Of a DNA stretch of 64,000 nt, positions 35,199-45,449 are shown piece by piece (the first letter of the stretch is position 1; each line of letters opens with the position of its first letter). The notes beneath the pieces were generated by a model. It was not told the origin of the DNA, made no database searches, and worked only from the letters and a program-made list of their open reading frames with translations. The stretch covers positions 24,718,718 through 24,782,717 of the forward strand of contig OX453275.1 of the NCBI GenBank assembly GCA_949710005.1, given 5' to 3'. The DNA is from Ricordea florida. Taxonomy: Eukaryota > Cnidaria > Anthozoa > Corallimorpharia > Ricordeidae. The translations under genes and the position numbers were made by a program.

Positions 35199-35219
35199 AA
35201 TAATTCCCGTCACAGTCAA

Positions 35220-36164
35220 TGTTCAAATAATAAGGCGTTGATACATTGTCGAACCAAAAAGAGATGAGAATTAAGAAAACGATCAAGTGAGATAGTGAAT
35301 CGATCTAACAACAAATTATCAAACTAGGATATGAGGAAGTGTATCGCTCTCGCTTTGGAGAATCACCAGTCTGATCTCCGGAGTGAAAGGGTAAAGGCAC
35401 TAAACAAGAGACAAGCATAAACTATATCTGTAATTAACTTCGGGAGAGTGTTCATTTCTTTACTTCGGTTTGTTATTGTAAAAAGTCAAACCAAAGTTCA
35501 GTTGTTAGTTTACGACTGCGCATTCAGTAATGACTATAAATTCCGTCCATTTTTTTAAAAAATTGTTAAATAATGAAAATGAGAGGAACCCATGCAATGG
35601 TACGTGTCGCGAGACTTATCTAAAAACCTAAAACCAAAGTTTCTCCACATGATGCACCGAAATGCGTCAGAGCCAACCATCCGTTTTGCACTGTCATCGC
35701 ATATTTGACCTCTCTAAGCATAAAAGTCTTGAAATCACCATGGATACCATGAGATACGATCCATATAAGGACAAGAATCAAAACAACAACCTAGAGGACA
35801 AAATTGTTTAGCGACAATCTAACTTGAAGCCACTTTCTCACTGGGCTCTTGTTTTGGCAATGCGTGAAAAGTCCCCTACTGTGGGTCGAACCGTTTGCCT
35901 CATCTGCGGCACATGTTAGTCGACGTTATTTGTGTTAATCTCGACATAAATGAACTTTTCAATGCATGGTTAGTCAACGACAAAAAAACAATGCTTAGCC
36001 CGAGGAGGAACTGTGAAACTGAGCTGAATATAGTTAATTACACAGGCAAATTCGGGCTATTTTAGAGCAACACTGCCTTGAATTCCATCGGGGAAAGTAT
36101 TCCCAAAGAAAGATAACGCAGACCGCCACACAGAAAGGTCGTCACTGGTCTTCCAAGCTTAGAA
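35220..36164. other. Upstream region of the 36165 gene
   Basis: Nearly 1 kb without a convincing open frame or repeat. It should hold the promoter and 5' UTR of the next gene; no clear TATA box was recognised. Confidence 0.3.
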
Positions 36165-37130
36165 ATGCAGCCGTCGGTCATTTACACTTTGCTTCTGTTG
36201 ACTTCGCTTCGTGCAAAGCTTGCTGAATGTTGTGAAACACGAAGTGGGTGTCCACCGCTGATGGAATGCTGCGAGGGTGTTTGTGAGAGAGTTTGTTCGA
36301 TGGCTTGCTCAAACGACGCTGATTGCCAGAAAATTAACAGCGAATTAACTTGCGTGCAGAATATTTGCACCCGGATAAGCGCCGAGAGAAGCGATGGTAA
36401 CACGACTGCGGTCAACGACACAAGCAATGCGGAAGATGCAAAGGAGAAAATTTTCAGAGCGTGCGCTGGAGAAAACAACAATGAATGCAGCTACGGGAAA
36501 ATCTGTCGTGGTGGCATGTGTATTGAGCCTTCTGGCCAGCCCACGTCCACCTCTGACAACCTGAAGAGTATTGGTCATAACAACGAGAAGAAAGCAAGCC
36601 CAACAACAACGTCGCCAACGAGCACGACTCGTCCGTTTCTCAATGGAAACCAAGAATTTGTAATCGCACTGGTCGGGTTCTCTATTCTCTTCATGAATTT
36701 TTGCCTGATTTCCTTCTATTTGGCGCGTAAACGAAGAAGACGAACTCTCCAGCAGCGCTCCGAAGGAACGCAAAGCTCGCTGACAGCGGATGATTTCAAT
36801 GCCAACATCAATGGGGCCCAAGATTCAGAACAACCAATCAGTGACCACTACAATCGCATGGGAATGGACAATTTTGCTTTAAACGGAGAGCTGGATGGCT
36901 TTACCAGCGATTTTGTGCTTCCTCAAGTAAGACTTCCTCCTTACGATTTCAATTCGGCGTATCACAAACCAAGACCTATTGGCGCGGAGGAAAGTGAAGA
37001 ACTGGAAGGAGAAACCGTGGATGTACATGACGACAGTGAGGATCCCCCGCCATACTGCGATCAAAGCTTCGAGAATCCGGGCCGTCCACCGAGTTATGAT
37101 GACATTTTGAAGCTCTCTACGGAAAGCTAA
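36165..37130 (+). CDS. Type I membrane protein with large Cys-rich ectodomain and three PY motifs
   Basis: A 321-residue single-exon frame, the longest membrane member here. Residues 1-20 are a signal peptide. Two cysteine blocks follow: about 22-68 with CC pairs (ECCETRSGC, MECCEGVC) and SNDADC, and about 100-119 (CAGENNNECSYGKICRGGMC). Between them lie N-glycosylation sites NTTA and NDTS. A Ser/Thr/Pro stalk (144-156) leads to a helix at about 165-187 and a strongly basic stop-transfer RKRRRR. The tail is acidic and carries LPPYDF near 265, PPPY at 294-297 and PPSYDDIL at 308-315. The final pair is the family signature. CC pairs recall Shisa-type proteins, but homology is not shown. It is likely a surface adaptor linking an extracellular cue to WW-domain ubiquitin ligases. 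Confidence 0.85.
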   Translation: MQPSVIYTLLLLTSLRAKLAECCETRSGCPPLMECCEGVCERVCSMACSNDADCQKINSELTCVQNICTRISAERSDGNTTAVNDTSNAEDAKEKIFRACAGENNNECSYGKICRGGMCIEPSGQPTSTSDNLKSIGHNNEKKASPTTTSPTSTTRPFLNGNQEFVIALVGFSILFMNFCLISFYLARKRRRRTLQQRSEGTQSSLTADDFNANINGAQDSEQPISDHYNRMGMDNFALNGELDGFTSDFVLPQVRLPPYDFNSAYHKPRPIGAEESEELEGETVDVHDDSEDPPPYCDQSFENPGRPPSYDDILKLSTES

Positions 37131-40100
37131 AACCAGGGGTAAAATTTACTTTAGTAGTGATGGCTGTGAGTTTGCTATTAGCCGTGACAGAGAAATAACA
37201 CCGAGTTAATACAGCAGTCTATAGTAAGACACCGAGTTTACACAGCAGTTTACACAAAACTAAGACGAGCCATCATGTCCTAACAGGGCGGGATAGGTTT
37301 GCAGTACATACGTGATTGGAATTACATTCGATCGTCTGGGATGGTGACGGTTTTTTGTCTTATCTGATGTTTGTATAATTTACTGCAAAGAATACTTGCA
37401 AACATGACGTAATTGTGCTGAGACAATTTGAGAACGGAATTTCTGGAAAAAAACTCAAGTGAATTGTGAAGTAAAGTATTACACTGTTTGATCCACGGAT
37501 GAAAAATCTAAAACCATGTATAATATGTATTGTAAGTGGCTTCACAGTGAGTGGTCACACTGCAAGGTGTCTTTGCAAGATGAAAATGTCTTCCTCTGTA
37601 CTTAGCAAATTTAACATAACCAAAGTGCAATATCAATCGGGAGCTTTCTAAAGAATTGATACACGTTTTGTCTGTGTGCCACTTCTGAACGCAACGGCGC
37701 GGATATTTTTATACATAGCCAAACATGTTTGTAATCGTTTACATGAGTGGAACGTAACTTGTTTCGGGCAGGTGGTTCGAGAAACGTAGAGGTATGGTTC
37801 TCTCGTGAAACCCAATTCAAAGTCATGATTACTCTGCTCACAAACCGCTCAGTAATAAAGCAGTCAGAGCCCAAACTGACTGAAATGTACTTATTTCGTT
37901 GGCATAAAGCGCGCGAAAAGGCTTGAGAGCCGACACAATTTTTTACTTGGTTGTGATTGGTTGAGGAATCGGAGCAAAATGTTAAAGTAAGCCAATCAGC
38001 TGTCGTGTTAGTGCAGAATTTTAATCCATCGTGCTTAGGGTACTTTCTTGGCGACAGAGGATGTTGGTAAGTCTTCAGCTTCGTCATTACTCCGTCTTAC
38101 TCATGCAAAGAATTTTCACCAGAGATGAGAACTTGAATGAAATGTCACGCAACGAATTACTCATGGAATAACATGGAATAACTGAATACCAGTTTCAGAT
38201 CTCAGCTTAAATATGTTCTTAATAGTCAGCTAGAGTGAAAAGAATTCGTTCTGGATAATGGCAGCGAGCCTTTGAACATGACTCTTCAATTTGACTTCGG
38301 CCAATCATGATCATTTTACGCTATTATCTAAGTTAACGAATACAGTTCCCGGCCAGAAAATTGCCAGTCGCATTAGAAGCTATGTGACTATGTCATCTCC
38401 TATTGGTCCGCATACGCAGCCTAACAAAAAGAACGTTTTGTTACTTTTCTCTTCAACTAAACTTCTTAGAAAATCATTCTCACCCTTGTTGAAACCTCGC
38501 CAGTGCATAGAATTCCAAAACAACAGAGAGTTTGCAAGAAGCTGTAATGTAAATGAAATCCAAACTGCAACAGCGACAAAATTTGATTCCAGGCGGAGCA
38601 AAACACAACCAAGCCCAAGAAAGGTTACGGGTCTTACACTCCAGGGTCCAGGAATGAGTACATGCTTCGACTTGATCTGTATGGACCATCATGGATTTTG
38701 TTTTGGTTGTTGCGAAAAAGGTCCGTTTGATAATGGCGTTGAAATAAGAATCTATGCGGAACGTGCATGGTATCGAAATATTTTCTTAACATATTCAAAA
38801 TATCAAATATTAATATTAAATTTTATAATATCAAATATTTTACCGTTAAAAATGCGCAAAAATCAATCCAGCCAAAGCGAGTTCTCCTTAATTTTTAGGA
38901 TGCGGGCTGCTGTTTCATGCATATTTCTACGTTTGATTAACAGAAATAAATAAGAATCGCGAAACGTGTGCAGTGTCCCGATCACATTTCGTCGGCTGGC
39001 ATAAAGGCGACATCAAAAGTTGTTGCAGTAATGAGGCACTTAAAAAAGTGGCTACGTGTCAGCCGACAGTAATAATAAACCACGCTTTGTGGTGGTTACT
39101 AATCACCCTGTATTATTTTCTCGCGAGAATGAAACTGCAAACTGAGTGGAAATTTTCAAATATTCACTTTTTGAAATGGTTGAAAGCCAAACGGCACCAC
39201 AAAAATGTAAATGAACTGTTCGACACCTTGTTAAAGGATGGTGGACGAAACTAAAGGAAACATCATCTAGAGCCGCTGTTGCAATCATCTTTTGACTAGA
39301 GCATTCAGTATGTTTACAAAGAAACAGTCAATTAACCCTTTGACTATAAAATCAAAATTTTTGTCGCACTTTGCCCAGTGTTTGAACATGAATTGGGAGC
39401 GCGTTTTGGAAAGCTGCTGAGAAGTACTTAACTCAGCGGTGTATGCTTTCTTTTCCACATTTGGTACGATTCATTTTGTTGCTTCGATGTAAGAAATTTT
39501 GTACAAACCGCCATATGGTAGCATTTAGCATTTTTTTTAGAAGATGTAATTACAACCCAAGAGTTACAACCAAACTTTCTTCATTAAAATTCTGCTCAGA
39601 TCTTAAGTTCTAATTATGATTAGACGTGTTAATAAAATTCGAAAGAGTAAAAAAATAATTAGTAATAAGAAAAGAGGAAGAAATGTGCGTGCATCTGAGG
39701 AACTGTTGAATTGTTACTTTTTAACTAATTTTGGTCTGTGTAGTTCTAATATAACGCAGGATTCTTGTTCCCCTTCTCACCCTCTTTTAGGGGAGCTAGG
39801 AAATGGGAGAATTTCAAAGACACTAGCAATCAGGAGTATCGATATCAATCACACTGAACCGATTCCAGCTTTCCACTTGACAGATTTGATTAAAGCCGCC
39901 GGTCTCGACAAGAATAGAATTCGAAGGGCGAACCGCTTACTTGCGTATACACTGTATTTTTTGCTAATTAAGTCGAGTCAACACACTTTGGCAAGCACGA
40001 TCGGCTAGAGAATCACAAGTGTGTACTCACTCTCTCGGTTGATTCACGCTCTTGGGACATAACATCAACAATTCCAGGGCTCTTTTATGATATTTTCTTT

Positions 40101-40777
40101 TAATCCTGCAGAATTTTTCGTTGATCTATCACGAATTAATTATAGCGATGCCTTTTCATCTCAAACGAGCCGCCCTCCTTACGTGACCTCAAGAAGAGAA
40201 TGATCACGCATGCTGAAGGCGATCACGAAGGGACATCTGCACGTGCAAGATGGCGAAAGGTGACAACCGAAGATAACACAAATTAACAATTTCGAACATG
40301 TCATCCGGTGCAATAAATGTATACTTTTAATAAAGCCTGACTGATTTTACGTAAACAAACTCTTTACTCTTATAAAACATAGGCCCAATACCACGTTGTA
40401 AACCTATTAAGAGTCATTAGCATAACAAGTTCGCGATGCCCGCAAATTGAACACAGGAATTTAAGCTTCTAAATCAACTAATACGCGCTATGTCAACAAA
40501 TTATCTGCATTGCGCTTTAGAGGCTAACCATCGAGATGACAGCTTAGAGATCTAGGCGCGCCCGTGTGCAAGATTACCGCAAATCTGGGAATCTTTAGGG
40601 CTGAAAGACGGTTGTATTTCTAAGTCAATTGTTTTCGTATTAACATCTGTATGCGGTGTGGGCGAGATCGCAAGTGATACACGAACCTTGAATTGCGCCG
40701 ATCAAGCGAATGAGTCAAGCAGGCACTGTTATTAATTTGTTTTAATGCGAGATCATGCGGTATTGAGCTCAACCAAC
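37131..40777. other. Intergenic region between two family genes
   Basis: No gene supported. At about 37485-37575 a fragment ('tgtttgatccacggatgaaaaa ... cacagtgagtggtcacactgcaag') resembles the 106-bp minisatellite unit. Longer open frames at 37611-38087 (minus), 38291-38953 and 39616-40008 (plus) lack recognisable domains or good coding signal. If any is expressed it would be a taxon-restricted protein. Confidence 0.35.
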
Positions 40778-41110
40778 ATGGCAGTTTATGGCTTCGACGC
40801 GACAGCAACAGAAGTTTGGCTGTGTACGGTTTTTGCTTTAGTAATTCACAACGTTTCTACCGAAAACGTCACTGGAGAGGTTTGCCACTCATGCGAACAT
40901 TCCATACAAGATATCTTGAACTGGTTAGTCCTGAGTGTCATGCTCGTTCTAAGCGTTCTTCTCCTGGTTCTCATGGTATTCCTCTGCTACCGACTGTGGC
41001 CGAACGATTCTCCGGAGCGTGCTGGAACGACGAACCGACAGCACCGTATGGACTCCCTTCTACACACTTCCGACTCAGGTTCAAGAGCTTTGGCGGAATC
41101 AAGAGCCTAG
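40778..41110 (+). CDS. Short membrane protein of the family lacking the PY tail
   Basis: A 110-residue frame from the ATG at 40778 (context aacATGgc; an in-frame ATG at 40745 would add 11 residues and spoil the signal peptide). The N-terminal 24 residues act as signal peptide or anchor. The ectodomain is tiny, with NVST and NVTG glycosylation sites and CHSC. A long helix spans about 47-71, then CYRLW and a 37-residue tail without PPxY. Position and orientation between 36165 and 44778 and the general design suggest a truncated family member or receptor-only variant. It is less certain than its neighbours because the frame is short. Confidence 0.5.
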   Translation: MAVYGFDATATEVWLCTVFALVIHNVSTENVTGEVCHSCEHSIQDILNWLVLSVMLVLSVLLLVLMVFLCYRLWPNDSPERAGTTNRQHRMDSLLHTSDSGSRALAESRA

Positions 41111-41649
41111 TAGGAACCCTAAGATGGGTAACGAATGAAGCGCGGTGACAGACAGTCGTAGTCAACAAAACGCGAAAATGGAAAAAACATTAACGCGGGC
41201 CTTACATGAGCCCTCGTGGAAAGAGGAATTTCGATGCGCCATGATTGTTTTAAAATAAGGTTAAAAAGTATGTGGCCCGCCACAAAAATGTTTGATGTTG
41301 AAAACTTAACGTCAACCCCGTCTTGAAATCTGAATTAATGAAGGTAAGATAAAATGACTTGTAAAGCCCTACAGAGACAACAAGTGATGCCATGTTCTAG
41401 ATCTCTTGTCTATCAAGACAAGAAATCGCAGGAAACGTTTAGGAGAGTAGCCAAATGTGGCCTCGAGGTATCCCGGCGATTGGCCAGACAGTAGTACAAA
41501 GGGAGGAATGTCTAAGATCGTCTTTATATGAACCGTTCTACCAGAAGAAAATGGGGAAAGTTCGTTGTCGCTTTGTGGCGACAATTCTTTACCTTGTGAC
41601 AATCACACCAACGTATCCTAACGATTGCATTGTGCAGTCTTCGGTGACG

Positions 41650-42350
41650 TGGTTCTAAGCTACTAAACAGTAATGTACTGTTTCTTTCACCATAGAGTGC
41701 AGTGTCTTTGTTTGTGGACCAAACCGTGCATTGTGACCATTGTTTGGAAAGCAACTCGGAACCGAGTACTGCGCAGTGGTACAGTTAAGTTTTACTATAC
41801 TTTGTGATTCTGACTTTATCAGTGTAGATCAAACCATACAAGGTGACCATTGTTCGAATAGCTACTGAAAATTACTTTACTGTACTCAGTGTATATATAA
41901 CTTTTTCATCTGTGGATCAAACCATGCAGTGTGACCATTCTTTGTAAAGCTACTGAACAGTACTGTACTGTGGTACTGTTTGTTTTACTATACAGTGTGG
42001 TTCTAACTTTTTCATCTGTGGATCAAACCATGCAGTGTGACCATTCTTTGCAAAGCTACTGAACAGTACTGTACTGTGTTACTGTTTGTTTCACTACACA
42101 GTGTGGCGCTAACGTTTTCATCTGTGGATCAAACCATGCAGTGTGACCATTCTTTGTAAAGCTACTGAACAGTACTGTACGGTGGTACTTTTTGTGTTAC
42201 TATACAGTGTGGTTCTGACTTTTTCATCTGTGGATCAAACCATGCAATGCGACCATTCTTTGAGACTGAGCCACTGAACAGTACTGTACTGTGGTACGGT
42301 TTGTTTTACTATACAGTGTGGTTGTAACCAGTGTCAGTGGAGCAAACTAT
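41650..42350. repeat. 106-bp minisatellite array, about 6-7 units
   Basis: The phrase 'ttttcatctgtggatcaaaccatgca' recurs with exact 106-bp spacing (41901, 42007, 42113, 42219 for its start). More diverged units lie at the left edge (41650-41900). Each unit contains 'gaacagtactgtactgtggtactgtttg' and 'actatacagtgtgg', themselves built of near-palindromic AGTACTGTACTG pieces. Isolated diverged units occur at about 42705-42745, 37485-37575 and, reversed, 19195-19560. Confidence 0.85.
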
Positions 42351-42359
42351 GCAACATTA

Positions 42360-43845
42360 CAAGTGTAGCCCCATAGTAATCTTCGTACTATTGTGCAGAG
42401 ATGCCGTGTTTTCATGGACTTGAGAGCTCCTTAAGAGAACTTTACGAAGGTACTACTTGAAATGTATTTGCTTTACCGATAGAGTGTGGTTTGTAAATTC
42501 CACTTGAGGAGGCATTGTTTCCACTGAAATAAATTTTGGCCTGAGTTCTGCTTGGTCGGCAGCTGCGAGTCAGCATACACTAAAAATCTTGATCTTGGTA
42601 AATACTTCGTAAAGTATCGAGCACCGCCTGCGCTGCACGCATATCCGCTACTCACCTAACTAACTGATATGAAAGGTATCTTGCATGAGTATATGTGGTT
42701 TCATCCGAGCCAATGATTACACTATTCAGTCTTTGGACCAAACAACGCCTTATAACCAATGCATAAAATTATATTTTCAAGCCCGTTTTCAACTGTGAGT
42801 GTCTCTTTTTTCGACGCGCAGTAAAATCTGGTTCATTAGTTGAATGAGCAATTCACGCCGTGGTTAATACATTAGGAACGTCCTGGCTTACGCTCATCAG
42901 GGCTTTGTTTTTCCGCCTCTAGAATTTCAGAAGCCTTTTAAACTGTAGCGGATTTTTTTATTAATTCAAAGATTGACAGCCAACAATGTTTCAGTTCAGA
43001 CAACAGCATGGGCATCGAGGCCTTGTTGCTTTCATCCAACTCGCCTGCATGTCCACCAACCATCTGTCCATTTAGTAGGTATTTTGCTGTAGCACTGTTA
43101 TTGCATCAAACTGGCTTAGGAAAACGGTTTCGTTTGCGATTCAGATTTGCGCAAATAGTAAGAAGACCTGGTATAAGTATAATTCTGGAAAGGTGAGAAT
43201 GGAAATAAAAGGTGCGAGAATGGGCGAACCCCTGCAGCACTTTACTACCAAGGGGTGAACTCCCTTTCGTAGATGATATCGGTAACTGAGTTCCTTTGAA
43301 CTGACTTGGATATCGAGGTTAGCAGTATATGTCTAAATCGGTTAGGGCTTTGTTCATTTTCTGAAAAAGGCTCTGAAGTTGGGTTTTTTCTTTCTAGCAC
43401 ATCATGACCAGTGAGCGTTTTAGAGGAATATCTGGAATTATTTAGAATCATTTTTTTTTTCTCCAGTCGTGTAAGGGGTTAAAGCAAATGTCAAATAGTT
43501 ATTGAGTCTCACTTTAAATATTGTTTGATCCTCTTTCGAGTCAAATAGAACATTGAAAATCACATGAAAAATTAGGGTTACGAAAGGAGTTGATAAACGA
43601 AGTTATCTCGCTGCAAGGGAATAAAGAGTCTGATGTTTATAAAGTGTTAGTTGCAAGCTTTGGGGCTAAATGCCCCAAGCATACCTCCCGAGCATATTTT
43701 TCCTTATTGAGGGCACATTCTTTGACTCAGTGGCCTAATTTTAGTATCCTATTTAGTTTCTGCTGGCTGATTAGCGAGTGACATCTGTGGCCATAATTAA
43801 AAACACATCAAAGAGGGAATCTTCACAACAAGGTCATCTAAAATA
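42360..43845. other. Intergenic, no supported gene
   Basis: Apart from one diverged minisatellite-like piece near 42710 no repeat or gene is visible. Open frames (for example 43008-43196, 43590-43781) are short and unremarkable. Confidence 0.35.
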
Positions 43846-43847
43846 TT

Positions 43848-44190
43848 TTATTATATAGACACGAGTGTTTTCCTGGAAAATATACCACTCGTAAAATTCA
43901 TAAAAACTACTCCGGGACCCGAGTGGTTTATTTTCCATAATCTCATACGTGAGTTTATCGATGACGTAAATTAGGTAATTTCCCTCCGAAATTTGTATCG
44001 ATGTCTTTTTGTCTATATAATAAAAAGAACATTACACGGCGGCTTGAAGATATGAATTTTATTTTCTCGTGGCAAAAACAATATTTTACTCACTCGCTGC
44101 GCTCGTTCGTAAAATATTGTTTTGCCACTCGAAAATAAAATTCATATCTTCGCGCCACCGTGTAATATCCTCTCTATATATTATTATGTT
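43848..44190. mobile_element. Foldback element with perfect central palindrome
   Basis: At about 44048-44155 'gatatgaattttattttctcg' pairs with 'cgaaaataaaattcatatctt', and inside it 'caaaacaatattttac' style arms surround 'tcactcgctgcgctcgttcg'. The wider unit runs from 'tattatatagacacgagtg' to 'accgtgtaatatcctctctatata', where the ends are again loosely inverse. Non-coding. The palindromic part is clear; the outer borders are approximate. Confidence 0.6.
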
Positions 44191-44646
44191 ATTCAAAGAG
44201 TTGAAAGGGCCAAGTCGGAAACCTGAATCCAAAACCATCCATATCTCTGATCGCATTTAATAATCAGCGGTACCATAAGTGTTGCACGGATGGGGAAACG
44301 TAGCATTATTGGACTGATATTCCGATCAGATCACAGATGATCGCATTCGGTGACCAGCGATTAAATGCAAGTCAGATGCCATAGATTGTTTTTCAGTTCT
44401 CATAAATGAAAATATTTGAGGAGCCTTTACAGACTGTTATATCAATTTGTGACAACGCTCTTTTACGATTTTTATGGAAACACATTTTTCAGTTGCCAAT
44501 CCGATTTAGCGCTTTAAAAAGTTTTCATCGACAGCTCAGGGGATCAGAAATGCTAGAAACCCTGGCGACGGCGTTTATTTCGCTTTCGCGATTCATGCAG
44601 CTTGCCATTATTCCGGCGCTTCTATTCAACGGTCCGCTCCAGTCTT

Positions 44647-44751
44647 CCCTTTAGTTGCGTTCCCTTTAGTTGCGTTCCCTTTAGTTGCGTTCCCTTTAGT
44701 TGCGTTCCCTTTAGTTGCGTTCCCTTTAGTTGCGTTCCCTTTAGTTGCGTT
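44647..44751. repeat. Seven perfect 15-bp tandem units just upstream of the 44778 gene
   Basis: The unit CCCTTTAGTTGCGTT is repeated seven times without change, followed by a partial unit, ending about 27 bp before the ATG at 44778. In the gene's frame each unit has a TAG, so the array cannot be coding and fixes the start downstream. It lies in the 5' UTR or core promoter and could affect expression if copy number varies. Confidence 0.9.
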
Positions 44752-44777
44752 CCCTTGTTTTGATCTCTGTGTCCATA

Positions 44778-45449
44778 ATGGCGGTGCATCTAGTTCTTTG
44801 GTGGCTTATACTTGTTCCACCGTGGATTCGTTTCGTTTTCAGTGACTGCCATTCTCACCGTGAATGTACGCATGACCAGCGATCTAGCTGCTGTCGGGTC
44901 AGTCGGAACCATTATCAGTGCGTGATTGTTGACAAGTGCGAAGGGATGTGTTCCTTTCCGAGCGACTGCCCTGATTTGTCTGACAGGTGTGATTACACAC
45001 GAGGACAATGTAGGAGTACGTTGGTCGAGTGTGTGTCGAGCTCGGATTGTCTGGAGGGCCACAGATGCGTTTCAAATGAATGTGTTGAGAAGGAAGCCTC
45101 GAAAGTGAACCCGGCTATGACAATTGTTCCTGTACTTTTATTATTAGTATTTGCGGTCATGTTCTACATATGCGTGCGTATACAGCGAAAGAATCTTCGT
45201 CAGGGCCACGAATCAGGGCCAAGCCGTGCTGAAGCCCCTGAACAAACCGCAGCAGCAGACGATTCTTTAGGAAATACTTGGCCACCTCCAGCTAATGACC
45301 GTATTGTCGAAGACGGTCCGCCTTCGTACAGTAGTTTGGGTTTCTACGAAACCGACCTCTCTCCACCGACTTACGAGGAGGCCGTGAAAGCGGGTGTGAA
45401 AGAGGCATGGACAGAAGAGCGTTTATCAACGCGGGAACATGCGGTGTAA
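44778..45449 (+). CDS. Type I membrane protein, Cys-rich ectodomain, paired PY tail
   Basis: A 223-residue single-exon frame. The start is the ATG at 44778 (ataATGg); upstream the frame only reaches a TTG and then a stop in the 15-bp repeat. Residues 1-22 form a hydrophobic signal peptide. The ectodomain (23-110) has about 14 cysteines, including SSCC at 36-39, CEGMC, SDC and the repeated pattern SSDCLEGHRCVSNEC, resembling small disulfide modules of dickkopf or EB type. A helix spans about 113-132, followed by RIQRK. The tail carries PPSYSSLGFY at 181-190 and PPTYEEAV at 196-203. These match 2096 (PPAYSSLFY) and 52801 (PPSYEEAV) closely. It is an inferred WW-domain-recruiting membrane adaptor. 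Confidence 0.85.
   Translation: MAVHLVLWWLILVPPWIRFVFSDCHSHRECTHDQRSSCCRVSRNHYQCVIVDKCEGMCSFPSDCPDLSDRCDYTRGQCRSTLVECVSSSDCLEGHRCVSNECVEKEASKVNPAMTIVPVLLLLVFAVMFYICVRIQRKNLRQGHESGPSRAEAPEQTAAADDSLGNTWPPPANDRIVEDGPPSYSSLGFYETDLSPPTYEEAVKAGVKEAWTEERLSTREHAV

Larger units (their letters stand above)
25630..35212 (-). mobile_element. BEL/Pao LTR retrotransposon, integrase-deleted, 5' LTR split by later insertions
   Basis: The element reads on the minus strand. The 3' LTR is 25630-25908 (about 279 bp); the 5' LTR runs 30772-35212 but is interrupted by insertions at 30872-33911 and 34092-35198. The two LTRs differ at only about two positions in the parts compared, so the insertion is young. CAGTC flanks both outer ends (25625-25629, 35213-35217) as a 5-bp target duplication, usual for this superfamily. 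A primer-binding site (TGGCACCTCCGACGGG on the minus strand, at 30753-30768) starts three bases from the LTR, and a purine-rich tract abuts the 3' LTR. Confidence 0.85.
30772..35212 (-). repeat. BEL/Pao 5' LTR, split into three pieces
   Basis: The LTR pieces are 30772-30871, 33918-34091 and 35208-35212, after removing the two insertions with their target duplications. Joined in order they match the intact 3' LTR. The small differences (for example gactcagg for gacttagg) are the only base changes seen. Confidence 0.85.

Noticed and set aside
37611-38087. 158-codon minus-strand frame
   Set aside because: No recognisable domain or membrane pattern; it lies in intergenic DNA between family genes. 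Kept only as a possibility.
38291-38953. 220-codon + strand frame
   Set aside because: Begins with a non-ATG codon, has Lys/Asn-rich AT-driven composition near the end, and is overlapped by two minus frames.
39616-40008. 130-codon + strand frame with a basic N-terminus
   Set aside because: Some protein-like stretches ('HTEPIPAFHLTDLIKAAGL') but no family recognised and no further support.
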